A DNA stretch of 64,000 bases from Marivita sp. (GTDB lineage: Bacteria; Pseudomonadota; Alphaproteobacteria; Rhodobacterales; Rhodobacteraceae), in the NCBI RefSeq assembly GCF_022763305.1, contig NZ_JALEGT010000119.1, forward strand, positions 1 to 64,000, written 5' to 3'. Positions 1 to 9,190 of this stretch are shown here, piece by piece. The notes below the pieces were generated by a model. The model saw nothing but the letters and a program-made list of their open reading frames with translations. It was not told where the DNA came from and ran no database searches. Position 1 is the first letter of the stretch, and every line of letters starts with the position of its first letter. Both the position numbers and the translations under genes were made by a program.

Positions 1-71
1 ATAATCAAACAGTACCAGCCGCTGCCCTGTTCAACATGTGGCAGAGTGAATCGGCCTAACAAAAAGTCAGG

Positions 72-524
72 TCAATTCAGGAGGACGGGTATATCATAAG
101 GAAAACCGCTGAAATTGTTCGCCTGATCTTCCCAATACAAAGCACTCGCGACCTTGTTCTGAACAACGGCCAGATCCGGGTTCGTCCGTGCGCCGCCAAT
201 GATCTCTTCGATCATCTGACCGGTGTTGACGTTCCCGCTGGTCAGTGCCTCGATCCAGAACGCAAGGCCCGCTGCGTCAGGTTCCCGGTTGAAAAGGTTG
301 TTGTAAATCGACGTGATGAACTGCTCGGGCGAGTTGCCCGCGGGATCGGAAAAATAGGGATAGAGCGCGCGTGTCTCATCCTGATCGGAAAAGAAGGTTG
401 CGATCTCGAGGGTGGACACACCGTTCTCGTAGGCCGTCACCCAGAAGTCAAAGCCTTCGGGATCGGGTGCCCGGTTGTAGTAACCGACGTAATATCTCGC
501 AATAATTTCTTCGACGCTGAGCAT
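72..524 (-). CDS. DUF4214 domain protein, 150 aa
   Basis: The protein carries two copies of a DUF4214-like unit: YNRAPDPEGFDFWV near residues 16-29 and FNREPDAAGLAFWI near residues 78-91. The family is usually found as repeats in secreted calcium-binding or S-layer-like proteins, and its function is not established. No signal peptide and no glycine-rich calcium repeats are seen, so this is a small stand-alone member or the remnant of a longer protein. The frame is complete, with a normal stop at 72-74. It is transcribed away from the metallophosphoesterase gene, and the 245 bp between them holds no other gene I can support. Confidence 0.75.
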   Translation of the reverse strand: MLSVEEIIARYYVGYYNRAPDPEGFDFWVTAYENGVSTLEIATFFSDQDETRALYPYFSDPAGNSPEQFITSIYNNLFNREPDAAGLAFWIEALTSGNVNTGQMIEEIIGGARTNPDLAVVQNKVASALYWEDQANNFSGFPYDIPVLLN

Positions 525-769
525 TTGGGTCCTCTCGATAGCCGATTAAACAATGACATGGCCGTCTTGCCTTTGAGAAGCGCAAACCGCTGTCGCAGAA
601 CAGTTTGATGCCCGTGCGCCCGGTCCCCGCGCGGCTCGACCGTCTGCCCCCGTCCCGATTTCGCAAAACTTTTGCGTCACCATCACGCGGCCTTCGCAAC
701 GCCTTGTTAGGCGCCTCACGCGTCACGCTTTCAGGCTGACATCCCTTTGCACTTCTCAAGGAAATACCC

Positions 770-1564
770 ATGCTCAAGTTTCTTGTCCTGAGCGACCTGC
801 ATCTGGTCGACGAAAACGACACATCTCATGGCCTCGACACGCATCTGCGGATGCAGAAGGCGGTGGAGTGGATCAACACACGACATTCGGATGCGGATTT
901 CTGTGTTCTGGCCGGAGACTTGGCGGATATCGGCTTCAAAGGCGCGGTCGATCCGTACCACCGCCTCAAGGCGCTGGTGGAGCAGATCTCCGTGCCCTGC
1001 CACATCACCATCGGCAATCACGACAATCGCGACAGCTTCCTGTCCGTCTTTGGCGCGGATCTGCGCGCCGAGACAGGATGTGTCGACAAGGTGGTCGATG
1101 CCAAAGGCTACCGCGTGATCCTGCTCGACAGTGTCGTCGAGGGCGATGACCACACCCATGGCGGGCACCTTTCGCCGCGCCAGTTGGACTGGCTGGAGGC
1201 GCGGCTGGCGGAGCATGACGGACCGGTTGCTGTCGTGCTGCATCACCATGCCAATCCTTTGCACGTTCGGGTCGACCGGATCATTCTCGAGAACGGCGAC
1301 AGGTTTGTGCAGGTTCTGAAGACCCACAAGGATGTTCGGCAGGTGATCGCGGGCCATGTGCATTTCACCTCCTGCGGCCTTTGGCATGGCATCCCCTTCA
1401 CCACGCTTGCGGGCAACCACTACAACGTGACGGTCCCGCTCCAGGCCGATGCCAAGGTCGACCGACTCTGGGGGCCGGCGCAGATGGCGGTCGTTCTGGG
1501 CGACGAAACCCAGACTCTTGTGCACTTCGACAATTATCTGGACGGTAATGCCGTCCTCGGCTGA
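770..1564 (+). CDS. Calcineurin-like metallophosphoesterase (CpdA/GpdQ-like phosphodiesterase)
   Basis: The 264-aa protein has the full two-metal phosphoesterase set: DLH (D9, H11), GD at 49-50, GNHDN at 82-86, the histidine cluster at 158-160 and GHVH at 195-198. Close families are class III cyclic-nucleotide phosphodiesterases (CpdA) and glycerophosphodiesterases (GpdQ). No signal peptide is seen, so it should act in the cytoplasm. Its position directly before ugpBAEC favours a glycerophosphodiester or related phosphodiester imported by that transporter, but this is inference; sequence alone does not separate it from cAMP phosphodiesterase. A 9-bp-stem hairpin follows it at 1573-1602. Confidence 0.85.
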   Translation: MLKFLVLSDLHLVDENDTSHGLDTHLRMQKAVEWINTRHSDADFCVLAGDLADIGFKGAVDPYHRLKALVEQISVPCHITIGNHDNRDSFLSVFGADLRAETGCVDKVVDAKGYRVILLDSVVEGDDHTHGGHLSPRQLDWLEARLAEHDGPVAVVLHHHANPLHVRVDRIILENGDRFVQVLKTHKDVRQVIAGHVHFTSCGLWHGIPFTTLAGNHYNVTVPLQADAKVDRLWGPAQMAVVLGDETQTLVHFDNYLDGNAVLG

Positions 1565-1572
1565 GCGATGAT

Positions 1573-1602
1573 CCGGCCCTCTCCTCGACTGACGAGGGCC
1601 GG
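1573..1602 (+). terminator. Hairpin after metallophosphoesterase gene
   Basis: CCGGCCCTC at 1573-1581 pairs perfectly with GAGGGCCGG at 1594-1602. There is no T-run after it, so it may be a weak terminator or an mRNA 3'-end stabiliser rather than a classical intrinsic terminator. Confidence 0.45.
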
Positions 1603-1687
1603 AGTTCGGCCGATGCGACAGGCGTCACGGATTTGAATCACAACTGTCTCGATTCAGAGTCCAAAGGTTTCAAGAAGCTTCACCGAA

Positions 1688-1705
1688 CCGTCAACAGACC
1701 GTCGT
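1688..1705 (+). promoter_or_regulatory. Candidate Pho box upstream of ugpB
   Basis: Two 7-bp half sites, CCGTCAA and CCGTCGT, are separated by CAGA, giving the 7-4-7 arrangement (11-bp period) of PhoB boxes. The known consensus half site is close to CTGTCAT, so each half has mismatches. It lies about 65 bp upstream of the chosen ugpB start. PhoB control of ugp is known in other bacteria; the site itself is inferred. Confidence 0.35.
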
Positions 1706-1769
1706 GACCCGACCGTACCAGTCCCCCGTGCGCCGGGAGCGCGACACAGATTTCTCAATGGGGACAATC

Positions 1770-3104
1770 ATGAAATCCACCTTCATCAGCGTCTTTGCCG
1801 TCGCAGCTGCCCTTGGCGGTGCCGCGTCCGCGCAGGACAAGATCACCTTCGAATACTGGTACGGCCTTGGTGGCTATCTGGGCGATGTCGTCCAGCAGAC
1901 CTGCGACCGTTTCAACCAAAGCCAGACTACTTACGAAATCACCTGCGTCGGTCAGGACGGCTATGCCACCGCCGTTCAGAACACCATCGCCGCCTTCCGC
2001 GCGGGCAAGCACCCGACCATCGTTCAGGCCTACGATGCCGGCACCGCCGACCTGATGATGTCGGGCGAGTTCTACCCCGTGCAGAAGATGATGGCCGATT
2101 TCAACATCGACATCGACTGGGACAACTATTTCCCCGGCATTTCGAACTACTATGCCGCCTCCAATGGCGAGCTGTTCTCGATGCCGTTCAACTCGTCAAC
2201 ACCGGTCATGTACTACAATGTCGACGATTTCGCTGCTGCGGGCATCGACACCCCTCCTGCCACATGGGAAGCCTTCGAAGAGGCGCTGCGCGCGCTTGAA
2301 GCGGCCCAGCCGGAGAAGTGCAACTACGGCTATGCCCCGTCGACATGGGTCGACCTCGAGCAGTTCTCGATGGCACACGGTATCCCGGTTGCCTCCCGGA
2401 ACAATGGCTATGACGGTCTGGACGCGGAATACGTCTACAACACGACCCAGCACGTCAAATACATGGAAGACGTCAAGCGCTGGCTTGATGAAGGCCTGCT
2501 TGAAATCAAGACAAGCCAGGGTGGGATAAACTCGCGCGACGCCTTCGCACAGAACCAGTGTTCGATCTATTTCGGCTCCATTGCATCGCACGCCACGGTG
2601 CACGCTTCGGCTGTCGACGGTCTGAACTGGGACGTCGCAATGATCCCGGTCTATGAGGGCTTTGAGCGCACGAACACCGTGGTGGGTGGCGCGTCGCTCT
2701 GGGTTCTCTCCGGCAAGTCGGAAGATGAGTATCGCGGCGCTGCCGAATACCTGAAGTTCCTTGCAACTCCGGAAAGCGAAAAGTTCTGGGTCTCCAACAC
2801 CGGCTACATTCCGGTGACCAAGGCGGCCTTCGATCAGCTGACCGCCGAAGGCTTCTACGACAACCCGCCCTACAAAGGCCGCGAAGTCGCAATGAAGTCT
2901 CTGACCTATACCGACCCAACGCCGCTGACCCGTGGCATCCGTCTGGGTGGCTTCATCCAGGCCCGCGGCGAATGGACCGCCGAAGTCGAAGCGGCGCTTG
3001 CCGGTCAGAAGACGATGCAAGAGGCCCTGGACACGGCCGTGGAACGCTCGAACGAGGTTCTGCGCCGGTTCGAGCGCACATATCGCGGCAAGCAGCTGCC
3101 CTGA
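1770..3104 (+). CDS. ugpB: sn-glycerol-3-phosphate ABC transporter substrate-binding protein UgpB
   Basis: This is the periplasmic binding protein of a Ugp-type importer, 444 aa. I chose the ATG at 1770 because a clean signal peptide follows (MKST through AASAQ, cleavage near residue 22) and a GGGGAC Shine-Dalgarno-like stretch precedes it; an in-frame upstream start at 1704 would add 22 charged residues before the signal. The mature part starts ITFEYWYGLGG and contains MPFNSSTPVMYYN, both typical of the carbohydrate-uptake solute-binding family that includes UgpB. It is first in ugpBAEC, which supports glycerol-3-phosphate or glycerophosphodiester specificity. An intercistronic hairpin lies between this gene and ugpA. 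Confidence 0.92.
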   Translation: MKSTFISVFAVAAALGGAASAQDKITFEYWYGLGGYLGDVVQQTCDRFNQSQTTYEITCVGQDGYATAVQNTIAAFRAGKHPTIVQAYDAGTADLMMSGEFYPVQKMMADFNIDIDWDNYFPGISNYYAASNGELFSMPFNSSTPVMYYNVDDFAAAGIDTPPATWEAFEEALRALEAAQPEKCNYGYAPSTWVDLEQFSMAHGIPVASRNNGYDGLDAEYVYNTTQHVKYMEDVKRWLDEGLLEIKTSQGGINSRDAFAQNQCSIYFGSIASHATVHASAVDGLNWDVAMIPVYEGFERTNTVVGGASLWVLSGKSEDEYRGAAEYLKFLATPESEKFWVSNTGYIPVTKAAFDQLTAEGFYDNPPYKGREVAMKSLTYTDPTPLTRGIRLGGFIQARGEWTAEVEAALAGQKTMQEALDTAVERSNEVLRRFERTYRGKQLP

Positions 3105-3142
3105 TCTTTTCGATCCGGCCCCGAAGCGGGCCACCGACAAAG

Positions 3143-3169
3143 CTCCGTCCCGAAGCATTCGGGGCGGAG
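3143..3169 (+). terminator. Intercistronic hairpin between ugpB and ugpA
   Basis: A 12-bp stem (one G-T wobble) with loop GCA spans 3143-3169, with no T-run. Such hairpins after binding-protein genes are known to protect the upstream message or cause partial termination, giving more binding protein than permease. That role is inferred here. Confidence 0.6.
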
Positions 3170-3190
3170 GTGTCCTGACGGGGGAACAAC

Positions 3191-4072
3191 ATGCGTCGCG
3201 CCTATTTCAAGAACAACTGGATCGCCGCGCTGGTCGTGGCTCCGCAACTTCTGATCATCTTCGTCTTCTTCTACTGGCCCACCAGCCAGGCGCTTTACTG
3301 GGCATTCACCTTCGAACAGCCTTGGGGCGGCGGCAATGAGTGGGCCGGGTTCGAGAATTTCCGCGCCATCCTGACTGACGGTCGCTACTGGGACTCGATC
3401 AAGGTCTCGATCATCTACGCCGCCGGTGCGACGGTCCTGTCGATGGGCATGGCTCTCATCCTCGCCGTTTTCGCGGATCGTCAACTGCGCGGCTACAAGT
3501 ATTACCGCATCGGCGCGATCTGGCCTTACGCGGTCGCGGCGCCTGCCGTGGGGCTCGCGTTCCGGTTCATCTTCAACCCCTCCGCCGGGATCATGTCCTA
3601 CGTCAACGCGGCCTTCCCCGGCTTCTGGGACCCGATCCTGAACGGGAACCATGCCCTGATCATGGTGATCATTGCGGGGGCGTGGAAGCAGGTGGCTTAT
3701 AATTTCATCTTCTTCCTCGCTGGTCTGCAGTCGATCCCCCGCTCTCTGATCGAGGCGGGCGCGATGGATGGAGCAAGCGTGCTGCGCCGGATGCGGGACA
3801 TCCAACTGCCTCTGCTGGCACCCACCTTTTTCTTCGTCCTCGTCATCAACATCACCGACAGCTTCACCGACAGCTTCGGCATCGTCGACACGATGACGGC
3901 AGGTGGCCCGGCCCGCGCGACGAACCTGATGGTCTACAAGATCTATGTCGATGGCTTTCAGGGGCTCGACTACTCGGGTGCTGCGGCACAGTCGATCATC
4001 CTGATGTTCCTCGTGATCGCGCTGACCGTCATCCAGTTCCGCTACATCGAACGCAAGGTGCACTACTCATGA
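3191..4072 (+). CDS. ugpA: sn-glycerol-3-phosphate ABC transporter permease UgpA
   Basis: This is an inner-membrane permease of 293 aa with about six hydrophobic segments; the first, at residues 11-30, follows a short basic N-terminus. The EAA loop that docks on the ATPase is EAGAMDGAS at residues 188-196. The start ATG at 3191 follows GGGGAAC. It overlaps ugpE by 4 bp (ATGA), so the two permease subunits are translationally coupled. The assignment rests on the family features and on its place in ugpBAEC. Confidence 0.92.
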   Translation: MRRAYFKNNWIAALVVAPQLLIIFVFFYWPTSQALYWAFTFEQPWGGGNEWAGFENFRAILTDGRYWDSIKVSIIYAAGATVLSMGMALILAVFADRQLRGYKYYRIGAIWPYAVAAPAVGLAFRFIFNPSAGIMSYVNAAFPGFWDPILNGNHALIMVIIAGAWKQVAYNFIFFLAGLQSIPRSLIEAGAMDGASVLRRMRDIQLPLLAPTFFFVLVINITDSFTDSFGIVDTMTAGGPARATNLMVYKIYVDGFQGLDYSGAAAQSIILMFLVIALTVIQFRYIERKVHYS

Positions 4073-5085
4073 CACAGGCCGATCTTCCCCTCGCGTCTGC
4101 CGTCCGGGACACGGATGCGCGCATCACCAATCCGCTGCGCCGGCGCCGGATGCCCGGCATGGTCGAGAACACGCCGCTGCTCAACATCATGACGCATGTG
4201 ATCCTGCTCACCGGCATGATCATCCTGCTTTTCCCGATGTACCTCGTGTTCAACGCGGCGACCCTGTCGCTGCAGGAGGTCAATGCGCAGCCCGCCCATC
4301 TGCTGCCCGGGGACCAGTTCTGGAACAACATCCGGGAGGCCTGGATCACGCGCGATTTCGGTCAGAAATTCGTCAATTCGCTGATCGTCGCGGTCGGTGT
4401 CGTGTCGGGCAAGATCTTCATCGCCTGCATCACCGCCTTCGGCCTCGTGTTCTTTGACCACCGGCTGCGCATGCCGATCTTCTGGATGGTGTTCATCACA
4501 CTGATGCTGCCCCTCGAAGTGCGGATCGTGCCGACCTACGCGGTGGCAGCGAACGCGCTGCAGCCCTTCCAAACCATCTTCGACTGGACCGGGATCAGCT
4601 GGTTCATCCGGACGGTGTCCGGGATCGAGGTCGCGCTCGAATGGAACATGCTGAACTCATATACTGGGCTGATCGTACCGCTGGTCGCCACGGCCACCGG
4701 GACCTTTCTCTATCGTCAGTTCTTTCTGACCATCCCGGACGAGTTGGTCGAAGCGGCCAAGATGGATGGCGCAGGTCCGCTGAGATTTCTGGCCGAAATC
4801 CTGGTTCCCCTATCACGCACCAATATCGCGGCCCTGGCCACGATCATGTTCGTCTACAGCTGGAACCAGTATCTCTGGCCGCTGCTGATCATCACTGACC
4901 CGAATTACGGCGTCGTTGCGGTCGAACTGGGCAAGCTGGTGCCTGACACCAATTCCACCGGCGGCGCGATCCCCAACTGGCACATCGCCATGGCCGGCAC
5001 CCTCATCGTGACCATCCCCCCGGTGATCGTCGTCATCTTCATGCAGCGCTGGTTCGTGCGCGGCCTGATCAACACCGATAAGTGA
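4069..5085 (+). CDS. ugpE: sn-glycerol-3-phosphate ABC transporter permease UgpE
   Basis: This is the second permease subunit. At 338 aa it is longer than the usual roughly 280 aa because of an N-terminal cytoplasmic stretch of about 40 polar residues before the first membrane helix. The EAA loop reads EAAKMDGAG near residue 227. The start overlaps the ugpA stop by 4 bp, and ugpC begins 9 bp after the stop, so the operon is tight. The N-terminal extension is common in Rhodobacterales homologues as far as I recall, and I see no nearer downstream start that keeps the first helix intact with a good ribosome site. Confidence 0.92.
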   Translation: MTQADLPLASAVRDTDARITNPLRRRRMPGMVENTPLLNIMTHVILLTGMIILLFPMYLVFNAATLSLQEVNAQPAHLLPGDQFWNNIREAWITRDFGQKFVNSLIVAVGVVSGKIFIACITAFGLVFFDHRLRMPIFWMVFITLMLPLEVRIVPTYAVAANALQPFQTIFDWTGISWFIRTVSGIEVALEWNMLNSYTGLIVPLVATATGTFLYRQFFLTIPDELVEAAKMDGAGPLRFLAEILVPLSRTNIAALATIMFVYSWNQYLWPLLIITDPNYGVVAVELGKLVPDTNSTGGAIPNWHIAMAGTLIVTIPPVIVVIFMQRWFVRGLINTDK

Positions 5086-5094
5086 GACCTTCCC

Positions 5095-6203
<1,109 letters not shown>

Positions 6204-6207
<4 letters not shown>

Positions 6208-7070
6208 AACTCGCCAGCTACAACATCCAGTACGGCAAGGGTAAGGACGGTCAGTTCGACCTTGCCCGCATCGTATCCGAACTCGGAGACCCCGATCTCA
6301 TTGCTCTGCAGGAGGTGGAAACCTTTACCGCGCGATCCGGCATGGTGCATCAGGCAGAAGAGATCGCAGCACGCCTGCCCCACATGCACTGGGTCTACGG
6401 TCCGGGCATCGACCTTGACGCATCCGAGATCGTGGACGGCAAGCCGGTGCACCGCCGCCGCCAGTTCGGCAACATGGTGCTCTGCCGCTGGCCGATCCTG
6501 TCCTCGATCACCCATACATTGCCAAAGATCGCGCTGCTCAACACATTCCACCTGCAGCGCACGCTGGTGGAGTGCGTGATCGATGCGCCCTCAGGCCCGC
6601 TGCGGTTCTGCTCGGTGCATCTGGATCATGTCTCGACCGACACGCGGCGGGATCAGGTCGAGTATATGTGCGACCTGCTGCTGCGCGGTCATGAACGTGG
6701 CGCAAGCGCAGGTGGCGTGGTCAAAGACCCCGATTGGAACGACCGCCCGATGCCGCCGCAACCGATGCGCGCGATCATCATGGGGGACATGAATTTCGAA
6801 CCCGACAGCCGTGAGTACAGCCGCGTTGTAGGCGACCTGTCCCACATGCACGGCCGCACGATCCGCGCTCACGGATTGGCCGATGCGTGGACATTGGCAG
6901 GCCATTCCGAAGGCGACGGCGACACCATCCCCAAAGAAGGCCGGGGGCCGCGCCGCATCGACCATTGTTTCGTCACGACGGATTTGGCACACAGGATCCA
7001 GTCGATGGAGATCGGAACCGATGCACAAGGCTCCGATCACCAGCCGATCTTCGTGACACTCGATTTATGA
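6204..7070 (+). CDS. Endonuclease/exonuclease/phosphatase-fold phosphoesterase
   Basis: This is a DNase I-like fold phosphoesterase of 288 aa. It carries the family's metal and catalytic motifs: YN at 6-7, QE at 36-37, HLDH in the middle, GDMNF, and the C-terminal SDH at 277-279. There is no signal peptide, so it should be cytoplasmic. The family covers nucleases, inositol phosphatases and sphingomyelinase-type phosphodiesterases. Coupling to ugpC by a 4-bp overlap argues for a small phosphodiester brought in by Ugp rather than DNA. The exact substrate cannot be read from sequence. Confidence 0.85.
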
Positions 7071-7077
7071 GGCTCTG

Positions 7078-8334
7078 ATGCGTGCGCATCCGCTAGAAGC
7101 CGTCCGCGCACGCATCGCTGATTTCAAAGCCGTCTTTGCCATACCCGCCTTCGCCACCTACCAGGCGGGCAACCTGATCATGACCACCGGCTTCTGGATG
7201 CAACGCATCGCGGTCGGCTGGGTCACATGGGAACTGACCGGCTCCGAGGCGTGGCTGGGCACAGTGGCCTTTGCCGAACTGTTCCCCTCGCTGCTGACGG
7301 CGCTGTGGGGTGGATCGCTTGCCGACAGACATGCGGCGCCGAGGATCATGTATTGGGGACAGATCGCCAGCGCCGCCGTGTCGGTGTCCTTGGCCCTTCT
7401 CTATTTCAGCGGTGGCCTGACCCCATGGGCGATGGCGGGCATGATGGCGGTTCTGGGCGCGGTATCCGGCGTGCTGCTGCCTGCCCGATTGTCGATGGCA
7501 CGACACCTTGCGCCACCGAAACTTCTCTCCTCAGCCCTTGCGGTGAATTCCACAGGCTTCAACCTGTCGCGGTTTCTTGGCCCGGCCCTCGCCGCAGGTT
7601 TGCTGGTGCTCGGCTCTGCAGGACTGGTCTTCACCGTCTCGGCAATCGGTTTCCTCGCCCTGTCGATCGCACTCTACCGCATCCGGAACGTGCCGGCGCA
7701 GACCGACCGTGTGGTGTCGACCCAGCCCGTCAACATGGCAGGCGTCCTGCGCGACCTGCTGCACGCGCCGCTCATTCTCGGCGTTCTGATGCTGCAACTG
7801 GCGCAGGGGCTCTTGATCCGACCAGCCAGCGAATTGTTCCCCGCCTATTCCGAGGTGGCCTTTGGACGGGGCGAAGTTGGGCTGGGCCTCTTGAATGCCG
7901 CGCTTGGGATCGGTGCGATCCTGGGGGCGCTTCTGATGTCCAAAGCGCAGGACGGACGCGCCGCGTTGGTGCAGATCCTGACCACATCAGCCGTTTTCGC
8001 GCTCTCCCTGCTTGTCTTCGCGGTCACATCCGTCTTCTGGCTGGCACTCGCTGTTCTGCTGCTGCACGGCGCGACCATGTCGTCGTCGAACATCGCAGCA
8101 CTGGCCTATGTCCAGCTGGAGGCACCGCAGGACCGGCTTGGGCGGATTCTCAGCCTCTACACCATCATCTTCCGGGTCGGCCCGGCGCTTGGCGCGTTTC
8201 TGTTCGGCATCACAGCAGAGGCAACAAGCCTGATGACCACGGGCATCAGTTTTGCCCTTGCCGGACTGCTGGCCACCGGCGGACTGGCTTTGTTCATTCT
8301 CAAACCAAGAGATCAGAACCATGACCGATCGTGA
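7078..8334 (+). CDS. MFS transporter (MFS_3/EntS-like)
   Basis: This is a 418-aa major facilitator protein with 11-12 hydrophobic segments. The stretch GGSLADRHAAPRIMY near residues 78-92 matches the cytoplasmic loop between helices 2 and 3. The closest family by feel is the MFS_3 group (EntS-type exporters), where substrates vary widely. It sits 7 bp after the phosphoesterase gene and overlaps the next gene slightly, so it is part of the same operon. It may export a hydrolysis product or an analogue, but that is inference. Confidence 0.85.
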   Translation: MRAHPLEAVRARIADFKAVFAIPAFATYQAGNLIMTTGFWMQRIAVGWVTWELTGSEAWLGTVAFAELFPSLLTALWGGSLADRHAAPRIMYWGQIASAAVSVSLALLYFSGGLTPWAMAGMMAVLGAVSGVLLPARLSMARHLAPPKLLSSALAVNSTGFNLSRFLGPALAAGLLVLGSAGLVFTVSAIGFLALSIALYRIRNVPAQTDRVVSTQPVNMAGVLRDLLHAPLILGVLMLQLAQGLLIRPASELFPAYSEVAFGRGEVGLGLLNAALGIGAILGALLMSKAQDGRAALVQILTTSAVFALSLLVFAVTSVFWLALAVLLLHGATMSSSNIAALAYVQLEAPQDRLGRILSLYTIIFRVGPALGAFLFGITAEATSLMTTGISFALAGLLATGGLALFILKPRDQNHDRS

Positions 8335-9034
8335 CCGTGCTTTCGCCTACCTGACCGGAGCTTTGACGGAGAGCCAACTCCCCGCTGCTGTCGGGCTCAA
8401 GTTCACGCCGGATGGTCAGCCGCTGACATGCCGTGGCAACACGACGATTTGCCATGTGGACCCCAACTCCGATGCATTTGCCGCACTGGTCGAGGCACAG
8501 AACAGGCTCAAGGCCGGCCCGTTTGCCAGTGGGTTCACGTTCCTGCCGCACGAAAGTTTTCACATGACGATCTTCGAAGGCGTCATTGACTACAGCCGAA
8601 CCCAAGACCGCTGGCCGGGGCACCTTCCCACAGACGCGCCCTTGGACAGAGTGACCGCGGATTTCGCGACGCGCCTGCGCGACATTGGCCTGTCCCGCAC
8701 GGTGGTCGCCCGCCCAACCGGAATTTTTGGCGGCTTCAGCGTTCGCATGACAGGCGCCGACAAGAGCGAGGAGGCCTTGCTCCGCCTGACCCGGGACCAG
8801 TTGCAGGCGGCAACCAATCTGGTGCGCCCGGACCATGATGCCTACAACTTCCACATTACACTGGCCTACAATCTGCGCTGGTTTTCGACAGAAGAAGCCC
8901 ACTCGATCATCGCGCTCTCGCAGGAAGTCGGCGCTGAGTTGGTTCAACGGGTCCCCCGCATCGTGCTTGGGCCCGTCGAATTCTGCACCTTCGAAACGAT
9001 GCATCACTTCGACAGGCAGCACTGGATCGACTAG
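8321..9034 (+). CDS. DUF1868 protein, 2H-phosphoesterase superfamily
   Basis: The 237-aa protein contains two H-x-T motifs, HMT at 81-83 and HIT at 178-180, spaced as in the two-lobed 2H phosphoesterase fold. DUF1868 belongs to this superfamily, whose characterised members hydrolyse 2',3'-cyclic phosphates or related phosphodiesters. I chose ATG 8321 rather than an upstream in-frame start because the upstream reading lies inside the MFS gene. The gene overlaps the MFS gene by 14 bp, making it the last of the ugp operon and the third phosphoesterase fold in it. Confidence 0.82.
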   Translation: MTDRDRAFAYLTGALTESQLPAAVGLKFTPDGQPLTCRGNTTICHVDPNSDAFAALVEAQNRLKAGPFASGFTFLPHESFHMTIFEGVIDYSRTQDRWPGHLPTDAPLDRVTADFATRLRDIGLSRTVVARPTGIFGGFSVRMTGADKSEEALLRLTRDQLQAATNLVRPDHDAYNFHITLAYNLRWFSTEEAHSIIALSQEVGAELVQRVPRIVLGPVEFCTFETMHHFDRQHWID

Positions 9035-9190
9035 GTGCGACGCCTTTGACACAATCACAGCCCGCACTCCGCGAGGCTGCGGACGATGTCATTCGCACCG
9101 AAGAAAGCGCTGGCCGCTTGCGAGCGGCCAAGCACAGGTTTCTGCGACCGGGCATCAACATGGTCGTAGCCAGCCCGTATCGGGCGTGGC

